Below are positions 29,419 through 36,418 of a stretch of 64,000 bases of DNA, one piece after another; positions within the stretch are counted from its first letter, which is position 1; each line of letters begins with the position of its first letter. The DNA is from Synechococcus sp. SynAce01. Its GTDB lineage: Bacteria; Cyanobacteriota; Cyanobacteriia; PCC-6307; Cyanobiaceae. A model generated the notes under the pieces. It had not been told where the DNA came from and searched no databases. It was given only the letters and a program-made list of their open reading frames with translations. Made by a program: the position numbers and the translations under genes. The stretch spans positions 1,798,001-1,862,000 of the forward strand of contig NZ_CP018091.1 of assembly GCF_001885215.1 (NCBI RefSeq), given 5' to 3'.

Positions 29419-31068
29419 TCAATCCTTCTGCTGAGCCGGAGGCAGCAGCCACTCCCGCAGGCGGTGCAATCCCAGTCCGGCGGTGGCGGAAACGAAAAGA
29501 ACATTCGGGCTGATCGCCTCGGCGCGTTCCAGTTCGATGGCCGGGCAGCGATCGATCTGATTGCCGATCACCTGGCGGGGGGCCTGGCTGCCAAGCGAAT
29601 CGAGGATCGCGTGGACGGTGCGCAGTTGTTCGGACCAGGCGGGATCGGAGAGATCCACCACGATCAGCAAGCCATCGGCCTCCAGGGTTTCCTCCAAGGT
29701 GGAGCGGAAGGCTTCCAGCAGCGGTGGGGGGAGCTCCCGGATGAACCCCACCGTGTCGGTGAGCAGTAGCCGTTGGCTGGTGCCGCCTGGCTGATGGGAG
29801 TCCAGCCGTCGCGTGGTGGGATCGAGGGTGGCGAAGAGCTTGTTCTCGGCCAGAACCCCTTCCCCTCCCTCGGGCGTGGTGAGGACATTGAGAAGGGAGC
29901 TCTTGCCGGCGTTGGTGTAACCCACCAGGGCCAGCCGGCGCACACCAGCTCGCCCCTGGCGCAGGCGTGCGCGGTGGTCACCCAGCCGCCTGACCTCCGC
30001 CTGCAGCCGATCGATGCGGCTGGCGATGACGCGGCGGTCCTTCTCCAGTTGGGTTTCGCCAGGTCCCCGGGTGCCGATTCCTCCCCCCTGACGTGACAGG
30101 CTCTGGCCGCGGCCACTCAGCCTCGGCAGTCGGTAGCGCAATTGGGCCAGTTCCACCTGCAGGCGCCCGGCGCTGCTGGCGGCCCGCTGGGCAAAGATGT
30201 CGAGGATCAGTTCGCTGCGGTCGCTCACCGGCAGATCCAGCAGGCGCTCGAGGTGTCGGGTCTGGAAGGGGCTGAGTTCCCGATCGGTGACTACCAGGCT
30301 GGCCTCCAGCCGCCGGGCTTCCAGGGCGGCCTCCCGCAGCTTTCCATCGCCCCAGATGGTCTGGGCTCCCGCTGGGTGACGTTTCTGCCGGACCAGTCCC
30401 ACCGGCAGGCCGCCGGCACTGCGCACCAGTCCCTCCAGCTCGGCGATCTCCCGTTGACTGGCCTCGCTGTCCTGCCCGACCAAGGCCAGCAGCAGGACCC
30501 TCTCCGGCCCTGGCTTCTGCTCACCCTTGATGGCCTCCGCCCCATTGTTGGCAAGGGTCGCTGGCGTGGCCATGGGGTCACTCAGCTCGCTGAGATCTCC
30601 TTCCAGCTGCACCTGCCAGGGCTGGCCCTCCTGGTGGCTGGGTCGGTAGCAGCAGGCCGGCCAATGGCCACCGGCGGCGGCTTGCTGGGGGAAGCGCAGC
30701 CAGTGGATGGGTCTGAGGTCGAGACCCACCAACGCCTCACTCCCCAGGGGCTCCAAGCCAGGCCCCCGCCCCACGCAGCTGATCAGTCGCCAGGCCTGAC
30801 CATGGCGCCGCTCCGAGCCGGGCAGCCGATCGAGCAAGCGTCCGGATTGCTCCAGGGGGCCGACCCAGAGCAGCCGGCAGAGCCCACGCCCATCCACCAC
30901 TAGACTGAGCGGCAGATCCAGTTCCCGCGATTCGGCGGCGAGGCGTTGCAGGCAGAGCAGATCGGCCCCACCGGCTTCCGGATGGCGGCGCTGGGATAGC
31001 CGCTCCAGCCGCCGCTTCTGGGCCGGACGCAGGCCACTGACCCGACCGAGCAGAACGGCCTGTTTCAA
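29419..31068 (-). CDS. hflX: GTPase HflX
   Basis: Ribosome-associated GTPase that splits stalled ribosomes. 549 residues: a cyanobacterial N-terminal extension of about 190 residues, then the HflX nucleotide-binding-like N domain (VGLVRQKRHPAGAQTIWGDG, LSPFQTRHLERLLDLPVSDR), the glycine-rich linker SGRGQSLSRQGGGIGTRGPG ETQLEKDRR, and the G domain with VGYTNAGKSSLLN (G1), DTVGFIRELP (G3) and a NQID (G4). Last gene of a coupled trio; its start overlaps the HAD gene stop by four bases. Confidence 0.94.
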   Translation of the reverse strand: MKQAVLLGRVSGLRPAQKRRLERLSQRRHPEAGGADLLCLQRLAAESRELDLPLSLVVDGRGLCRLLWVGPLEQSGRLLDRLPGSERRHGQAWRLISCVGRGPGLEPLGSEALVGLDLRPIHWLRFPQQAAAGGHWPACCYRPSHQEGQPWQVQLEGDLSELSDPMATPATLANNGAEAIKGEQKPGPERVLLLALVGQDSEASQREIAELEGLVRSAGGLPVGLVRQKRHPAGAQTIWGDGKLREAALEARRLEASLVVTDRELSPFQTRHLERLLDLPVSDRSELILDIFAQRAASSAGRLQVELAQLRYRLPRLSGRGQSLSRQGGGIGTRGPGETQLEKDRRVIASRIDRLQAEVRRLGDHRARLRQGRAGVRRLALVGYTNAGKSSLLNVLTTPEGGEGVLAENKLFATLDPTTRRLDSHQPGGTSQRLLLTDTVGFIRELPPPLLEAFRSTLEETLEADGLLIVVDLSDPAWSEQLRTVHAILDSLGSQAPRQVIGNQIDRCPAIELERAEAISPNVLFVSATAGLGLHRLREWLLPPAQQKD

Positions 31069-31730
31069 GGCCGGAGGATCCGTAGGCAGATCACACCGGC
31101 GGCCATGGCGGCCTGCTCGTCTTCGGGGCTGTCGCCCACGTGCCAGACCTCGCTGGGCTGGAGGCCGATGGCCTCGATGGCGAGCTGCAAGGGAATCGGG
31201 CTGGGCTTGGCCGCACCGGCCGCACTCGAGACGATCACCGTTTCGAGGAGGCCATCGAGTTCGAGCCCCGCCAGGATCGCGCCGAGCCGTTGGTCAAAAT
31301 TGCTGACCACCGCCAGACGCAGCCCAGCCTCATGCCAGCGCCGCAGAGGCTCGATCACATCGGGGTAGATCTGCCAGAGGCCGGCATCGGCGAACCGATC
31401 GAACAGCTCCCGTTCCAGGTTGGGCGTGCTCGAGCACGCACCGCTGGCGCTGAACACCTCGGCAATCCGCTCCCCCCACCACCGACGTTCTGCCTCAAGC
31501 AAGGCTTCTCCGGCCAGGCCAGGGAAGGCCAGGGGGGGGGCCTGGGGGTAAACGGCCGCGAAGGCCCGATCGATCGCCTCGGCTTCCGCCGCGATCCCGT
31601 GGTCAGCCGCCAGCTCCGCGTAGGTGTTGCCAACGGATCGACGCAGGCCGATCAAGGTCCCCATGGCATCGAGCAACAGGCCACGGGGCTTGGCCAGAGC
31701 GAGGGGCGATGGGATCACAACTCGTGTCAA
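31065..31730 (-). CDS. HAD-superfamily hydrolase
   Basis: Probable small-molecule phosphatase. 221 residues: motif I is LLLDAMGTL with nucleophile D21 (the second Asp of the usual DxD is replaced by Met, as in HDHD3-like members), a helical cap, motif II VVSNFDQR, motif III lysine in GAAKPSP and motif IV WHVGDSPEDE. Overlaps the NADH dehydrogenase stop and the hflX start by four bases each, so the three genes are translated together. Substrate unknown. Confidence 0.88.
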   Translation of the reverse strand: MTRVVIPSPLALAKPRGLLLDAMGTLIGLRRSVGNTYAELAADHGIAAEAEAIDRAFAAVYPQAPPLAFPGLAGEALLEAERRWWGERIAEVFSASGACSSTPNLERELFDRFADAGLWQIYPDVIEPLRRWHEAGLRLAVVSNFDQRLGAILAGLELDGLLETVIVSSAAGAAKPSPIPLQLAIEAIGLQPSEVWHVGDSPEDEQAAMAAGVICLRILRP

Positions 31731-32962
31731 GAACGGGAGGCCTGGCCGAACAGGGGGCGACCCAGGTCGCTGAGCCAGCCCGCTGCCACACGCAGCTGGT
31801 GGGAGCGGCCCGGCAGACGTGACAGGTAGGTGAGTTGGCGGATGCGGTAGGCGGCGGACCCGGCCAGGGTCAAGCCCAGGCCGGTGAGGCTGGCCTCGCC
31901 AACACCAAGGCTGATCATCTCGCCGAGATCGCGCCAGAGAAAGGGCTCAAGCGGCTCAGCCGCGATCGATCGCAGCAGGTTGCCTGCCAGCTGATCCGCT
32001 TGCTGGAAGGCCACCTGGGCGGTGCCCGGCAGGACTTCCCCATCGGCATCCTCCACGTGGGCCAGGTCCCCGCTCACGAACACACCCGGGTGATCCCGCA
32101 GCTGCAGCTCTGGCGTGCAGAGCAGGCGGCCGCCGCCATCGATGGCCGCCGCCGGATGGATGGACGGACTGTTGGCGGTCACCCCCGCCGTCCAGATCAC
32201 CCCATCGACGGCCAGTCTTTCCTCGCTGCTGCTGCCATCGGCTGCCGCTGGCAGACCCAGCTGGATGTGGTCGGCTTCCACGGCCAGGACCCTGGTAGAG
32301 GTGCGCAGCCGCACGTCCCGGCGCAGCAGGGCCGTGCGGGCCTGCTCACGGTTGAAGGATCGGGCCTTGGGCAGCAGCTCGGGGCCCTGCTCGATCAACT
32401 CCAGCAAGGCCGCTCCCTGCAGCAAATCAGCCAGCTTGCAGGCCAGTTCAACGCCGCTGGGGCCAGCGCCAACCACCGCCAGGCGCTGCAGAGGCCGCTG
32501 CCGGCCGCGAAGCTCCTGCACCAGGCCCTGTAGGTGCTCGACATCGGCCAGGGTGCGAAAGCCGATGGCGTGGTTCTCCACCCCAGGCACGCCGAAGCTG
32601 GTCGGACGGCTGCCGGTGGCGATCACCAGCTTCGAGAACTCCAGCTCCCGGCCCTGCTCGGTGCGCAGGGAGGAGGCGTGAGTATCAATCGCGCTCACCC
32701 GATCCCGCAACCAGGCCACGCCGTGGCCAGCCAGAAGGGTGTCATAGCGAGGAGCCACTTCCCAGGAGCGCAGTTCGCCTGAGAGCAGTTCGTAGAGGAG
32801 CGGCAGGAAGACGAACCGATCGTTCGGCTCGATCAGCAGGATCGGCGGGTGGTGGCGTCGTTCGGCCAGGGCCAGGGCTGTGTACAACCCAGCGAAGCCG
32901 CCACCGGCAATGACGACCGCTCCAGTAGCTCCCGCTTGCTGCTCTGGGCTGGGCTCCGTCAT
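31727..32962 (-). CDS. Type II NADH dehydrogenase (NDH-2)
   Basis: Peripheral membrane flavoprotein that passes electrons from NAD(P)H to the quinone pool without pumping protons. 411 residues with an FAD-binding motif VVIAGGGFAGLYTALAL, ATGSRP, a second dinucleotide motif LAVVGAGPSGVELACKLADL, and FVSGDLAHVED. The C-terminal 60 residues (YRIRQLTYLSRLPGRSHQLR) resemble the amphipathic anchor of cyanobacterial NdbB/NdbC-type proteins. First gene of the trio with the HAD hydrolase and hflX; divergent from cysH. Confidence 0.9.
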   Translation of the reverse strand: MTEPSPEQQAGATGAVVIAGGGFAGLYTALALAERRHHPPILLIEPNDRFVFLPLLYELLSGELRSWEVAPRYDTLLAGHGVAWLRDRVSAIDTHASSLRTEQGRELEFSKLVIATGSRPTSFGVPGVENHAIGFRTLADVEHLQGLVQELRGRQRPLQRLAVVGAGPSGVELACKLADLLQGAALLELIEQGPELLPKARSFNREQARTALLRRDVRLRTSTRVLAVEADHIQLGLPAAADGSSSEERLAVDGVIWTAGVTANSPSIHPAAAIDGGGRLLCTPELQLRDHPGVFVSGDLAHVEDADGEVLPGTAQVAFQQADQLAGNLLRSIAAEPLEPFLWRDLGEMISLGVGEASLTGLGLTLAGSAAYRIRQLTYLSRLPGRSHQLRVAAGWLSDLGRPLFGQASRS

Positions 32963-33031
32963 GCTGGCCAGACCGCGTCGTCAGGAAAGGATGGTGAACC
33001 CTAACCAGCGTCGTTGGAGGAAACGCAGAGG

Positions 33032-33823
33032 ATGGAGGCCATGAGCAGCTTGATGGCTTCGCGGCCTCCCACCGATCGTGACGGCCCTCTGCTGAATGCC
33101 GCTGCCGCCACGGCCCTGCTCCAACCCCTCGATCCGATGGCCCGCCTCCGTTGGGGTTTGCAGACCTTCGGTGATTCCTTTGCTCTGACCACCAGCTTCG
33201 GCATTCAGTCGGCGGTCCTGCTGCACATGGTCAGCCGAATCAGTGCCGCCATCCCGGTGATCTGGGTGGACACCGGCTACTTGCCGGCGGAAACCTACCG
33301 CTATGCCGAAACCCTTTGCCAGCTGCTCAAGCTCAACCTTCAAGTGGCGCAGCCGGAGCAAAGCTCGGCTCGCATGGAGGCGCTGCATGGACGGCTCTGG
33401 GAGACCGGCCGACTCGAAGACATGGATCTCTACCTGCGGATGCGCAAGGTGGAGCCGCTGGATCGGATGTTTGAGCAGCTTCAGGTGCACGGCTGGGCCA
33501 GTGGGGTGAGGGGCAACCAGACTGACCATCGCCGCGCGATGCGCCCGTTGGACAGCGTGCGCGGCCGCTGGTCGCTGCGTCCCTTGCTGAGCTGGACCAG
33601 TCGAGACGTTTTTTATTACATGCAGGATCAGGCGCTCCCCCATCACCCCCTGTTCGAGCAGGGCTACTCCACGGTCGGTGACTGGCATTCCAGCGGCCCG
33701 GATGCTGGCAGCGATCCAGGCGAAGACGGCCAGCGCGAAGATGGCCAACGCGGCAGCCGTTTTGCAGGGCTCAGGCAGGAATGTGGCATCCACCTGCCTG
33801 GCGTGATGGGCGAGGGCATCTGA
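33032..33823 (+). CDS. cysH: Phosphoadenylyl-sulfate (PAPS) reductase
   Basis: Reduces PAPS to sulfite in assimilatory sulfate reduction. 263 residues from ATG 33032, which has a GGAGGA ribosome-binding sequence 10 bp upstream; a TTG at 33014 is also in frame. Motifs: TTSFGIQSAVLLHMV (PP-loop), VIWVDTGYLPAETYRYAE, WASGVRGNQTDHRR, RPLLSWTSRDVFYYM, GYSTVGDWHSS and the catalytic cysteine in QECGIHL near the end. The CC/CxxC cluster ligands of APS reductases are absent, so it is the thioredoxin-dependent PAPS type. Divergent from NDH-2. Confidence 0.94.
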   Translation: MEAMSSLMASRPPTDRDGPLLNAAAATALLQPLDPMARLRWGLQTFGDSFALTTSFGIQSAVLLHMVSRISAAIPVIWVDTGYLPAETYRYAETLCQLLKLNLQVAQPEQSSARMEALHGRLWETGRLEDMDLYLRMRKVEPLDRMFEQLQVHGWASGVRGNQTDHRRAMRPLDSVRGRWSLRPLLSWTSRDVFYYMQDQALPHHPLFEQGYSTVGDWHSSGPDAGSDPGEDGQREDGQRGSRFAGLRQECGIHLPGVMGEGI

Positions 33824-33824
33824 G

Positions 33825-34571
33825 ATGGGCGTGCCGGGGCCTGCCCCACCGGCTCGCTGGCTGTTGATCGGCAACAGCCGCTGGCACTGGGCAGAGGCGG
33901 CAGCAAGCGCCACCTCCGGCTTGCGCTGCTGGCACAGCCAGGCACCGGCCAGCCTCAAGCCAAAGGAGGGCGAGCGGCTGCGCTGCTGGGCCTGTGTGGG
34001 ACAGCCCGCACCCCAGCTCCAGTTACCGCTAGGGCGCCGCTTTCACCAGGCCGGCGTGCCGCTGGTCTCGATGCCGCCCTGGCTCGGCGTTGACCGGGCC
34101 TTGGCTGGATGGCAGGCCTGGCGCCGGCAGCGTGAGGGGGCGGGAGGTGCTGTGCTTGTGGCCGATGCCGGAACCTGCCTGAGCCTGACCCGGGTGGACA
34201 GCCAGGGAGGCTTCGCCGGAGGGAGATTGATGGCTGGAGTCCAACTCCAGCTGACGGCGATGGCAAGGGGGACGGCCCAGCTGCCGGCGCTCGCCTGGGC
34301 GGCACCGACGGGGGGATTGGAACCGGGCTTCGACCCCTGGCCTGCCGCCACGGCGGAGGCGATGAGCGCCGGCTGTCTCTGGGGTCTGGCGGCAGCGATC
34401 GCTCAGGCGCTGGAGGCGGCCAGGTCTGAAGGGCCGCACACGCTCTGGCTGACAGGGGGCGATGGGCCGAGCTTGGCCCCCTTACTCAAAGAGCTTGGCC
34501 TGGACTTTGAGTGGGCACCTGAGCTCTGCCTGGAAGGCCTTGTGGCGCTCAGCCCAGATTCAGATCCGTGA
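33825..34571 (+). CDS. coaX: Type III pantothenate kinase
   Basis: First step of coenzyme A synthesis, phosphorylating pantothenate. 248 residues: N-terminal phosphate loop WLLIGNSRWHWAE, MPPWLGVDRALAGWQAWRR (pantothenate-binding region), VADAGTCLSLTRVD and WLTGGDGPSL near the C-terminus. The canonical D-x-G-N-T loop is changed to LIGNSR, so the first Asp is not at its usual place. Starts 1 bp after cysH and overlaps the 3' end of the convergent peroxiredoxin Q by 23 bp. Confidence 0.85.
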   Translation: MGVPGPAPPARWLLIGNSRWHWAEAAASATSGLRCWHSQAPASLKPKEGERLRCWACVGQPAPQLQLPLGRRFHQAGVPLVSMPPWLGVDRALAGWQAWRRQREGAGGAVLVADAGTCLSLTRVDSQGGFAGGRLMAGVQLQLTAMARGTAQLPALAWAAPTGGLEPGFDPWPAATAEAMSAGCLWGLAAAIAQALEAARSEGPHTLWLTGGDGPSLAPLLKELGLDFEWAPELCLEGLVALSPDSDP

Positions 34572-35016
34572 GGATCTGCTCAGCCATTTCCTCAGCTTTG
34601 ACCTTGAGATAGACGAGCTCAAGCTTCCCTTCCGGGTCCACCACGAAGGTGTGGCGCATCATGCCCATGTATTCCCGGCCCATGAACTTCTTCAGTCCAT
34701 AGCTCCCATAGGCGCTGGCCACCGGGCAGGGCTCGGGGTCACAGAGCAGGGTGAACGGCAGGGTGTACTTGGCGATGAATTTTTCGTGGCTGGCGGCGCC
34801 GTCCTTGCTGATCCCCAGCACCTTGATCCCAAGCTGTTCGTAGCGCGCCCACTGATCACGGAAGCCGCACGCCTCCTTGGTGCACCCAGGGGTGTCGTCC
34901 TTTGGGTAGAAGTAGATCACCACCCGCTGCCCCCGCAGCGAGGAAAGGCTGAGCGGTTCGCTGTTCTGGTCCATGAGGGTGAAGTCGGGAGCGGCATCGC
35001 CAATGCTCAAGGCCAT
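34549..35016 (-). CDS. bcp: Peroxiredoxin Q (Bcp family)
   Basis: Thioredoxin-dependent thiol peroxidase. 155 residues from MALSIGDAAPDF at 35016 (the frame extends to 35241 without family similarity). YFYPKDDTPGCTKEACGFRD gives the peroxidatic Cys45 and resolving Cys50, the atypical 2-Cys PrxQ layout; FVVDPEGKLELVY is also typical. Together with the 1-Cys peroxiredoxin at 26077 it is the second peroxiredoxin of the window. Confidence 0.94.
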   Translation of the reverse strand: MALSIGDAAPDFTLMDQNSEPLSLSSLRGQRVVIYFYPKDDTPGCTKEACGFRDQWARYEQLGIKVLGISKDGAASHEKFIAKYTLPFTLLCDPEPCPVASAYGSYGLKKFMGREYMGMMRHTFVVDPEGKLELVYLKVKAEEMAEQILTDLNLG

Positions 35017-35079
35017 GGAAAACGAAACGGTTTGTCGCGCGAGACTAGGGGCTAAGGTCTCAAACCTTCGGGATTCCTG

Positions 35080-35586
35080 ATGGTCATTGCCGCCCGTGTG
35101 GGTCTGTTCGCTGTGCTGGGCCTGATCGGAGCAGCCGGATTGCTGGATCTGCCGCTGACACGTCCCATGACCAGCCGTGGCCGCGTGGACACAGGCGAAT
35201 TCCTGGTGGAACTCAACGCGCAAGAGGCGTTGATGGATCAACGTCAGAGAGCAGCCGTACTGCTTGATCGCTTCGTAGGCGCTGAAATCACCCGTTATTT
35301 CTGGGGCGGATTCAGCGGCTACCTCGATGTGCTGGGAATTGAGAAGCCCGAGGATATGGAAGCAACCGTGACCCTCGAAGACCAGTCTGTCCAGCTCCTG
35401 CTTGGAGCCCAGGGCGGCTCCGAAACCTACGTGGCCAGGGTCGAGGCGATCGACGGTGTGCCCCGTGGCGTGGTCTGCAGGGGGGAGGGAACCCCTGGGG
35501 CTTTCCCGCTGCGAAGCTCGCGTCTGACCTGTCCCCAGGGCTGGGCGCCGCTCCCCAACATGCGACCCGCCAGTACCCCCGGCTGA
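35080..35586 (+). CDS. Conserved cyanobacterial protein, membrane-anchored or secreted, unknown
   Basis: 168 residues. A hydrophobic N-terminus (MVIAARVGLFAVLGLIGAAG) followed by PLTRPMTSRGRVDTGEF, then a soluble region with QRQRAAVLLDRFVGAEITRY and two cysteines in the last third (VVCRGEGTP, RLTCPQGW). The N-terminus could be a signal anchor or signal peptide. Divergent from bcp. No family recognised. Confidence 0.7.
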   Translation: MVIAARVGLFAVLGLIGAAGLLDLPLTRPMTSRGRVDTGEFLVELNAQEALMDQRQRAAVLLDRFVGAEITRYFWGGFSGYLDVLGIEKPEDMEATVTLEDQSVQLLLGAQGGSETYVARVEAIDGVPRGVVCRGEGTPGAFPLRSSRLTCPQGWAPLPNMRPASTPG

Positions 35587-35680
35587 TCCTGATCAGTTAA
35601 ATCTGTTTGTGATCTGTCAATTTATCAGGACCAAACAGCTGAGATGTTGGCAAATGCAACTCAGAAGGCTAGGTTAAAAG

Positions 35681-36382
35681 GTGATTCTGGCTTTTTCTGC
35701 CGTGCTTAAGCGTCTTACTGCCACCCTGCTGATGGGTGCTGCTCTCTCGACGGCGGCGCTGCCCGCTTCCGCCGCCGTCGATAACGACCTTCCCGTCCGC
35801 TGGAACACCGGTGGCGCTGTGTGGTCAACCAGCCTTGATTCCTTCGTTACCTTCATCGAGAGCGGCGAAGTCACCGACCGTGGCCTCGGTGATGGCCTGT
35901 CCCGCTCTGGCTGGACGTCCGAGGAGGTCCGCGCTGGTCTTTCCAAGACCTACAGCGTTGATGTGGTCGGCGTGACTCGCTTCCTCTACTCCGATGACGG
36001 CGTCAAGTTCCTCAAGGATCAGAGCCGGAGCTACTTCCCGTACTGGAGCATGAGCACCTATGCGGTGCAAGCCCTGCGCAGCGCCATCATCGCCGATTCT
36101 GTCGATGGTGAGCTCTCCTCCGCCGGCATCATGGCCGCCCTGCCCACCGATTTCCGCCTCGCCGACACCTGCGGCACCTACGACGGCAAGCAGAACATCT
36201 GCGCCGAAGGCAAATGCGAAGGCGAAGCCCAGTGCACCTCGCTGCTGTCCTGGTATGTCTTCCTGCCCGCCTGCATCCAGGCCAACCAGATGACTGACCC
36301 TGTGGCTCAAGTCAGGATGACCCCGGCTCCGGCTCCTGCCCCCATGCCCTTCACCCCCGCGCCCATCCGCGGCCTCTGGTGA
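35681..36382 (+). CDS. Secreted stand-alone DUF1400 protein
   Basis: 233 residues from GTG 35681 (a second GTG at 35702 is possible). Signal peptide LLMGAALSTAALPASA with cleavage near AVDND, then the DUF1400 pattern that normally forms the N-terminal part of cyanobacterial alpha/beta hydrolases: SLDSFVTFIESGEVTDRGLG, YSVDVVGVTRFLYSDDGVK, AVQALRSAIIADSVDGELSS, AALPTDFRLADT. No hydrolase domain follows; instead there is a cysteine-bearing segment (CGTYDGKQNICAEGKCEGEA) and a proline and alanine-rich tail. A strong terminator follows. Function unknown. Confidence 0.8.
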   Translation: MILAFSAVLKRLTATLLMGAALSTAALPASAAVDNDLPVRWNTGGAVWSTSLDSFVTFIESGEVTDRGLGDGLSRSGWTSEEVRAGLSKTYSVDVVGVTRFLYSDDGVKFLKDQSRSYFPYWSMSTYAVQALRSAIIADSVDGELSSAGIMAALPTDFRLADTCGTYDGKQNICAEGKCEGEAQCTSLLSWYVFLPACIQANQMTDPVAQVRMTPAPAPAPMPFTPAPIRGLW

Positions 36383-36418
36383 TCGAGGCACGGCCTTTCT
36401 GGCCGATTCCGATTGTGC

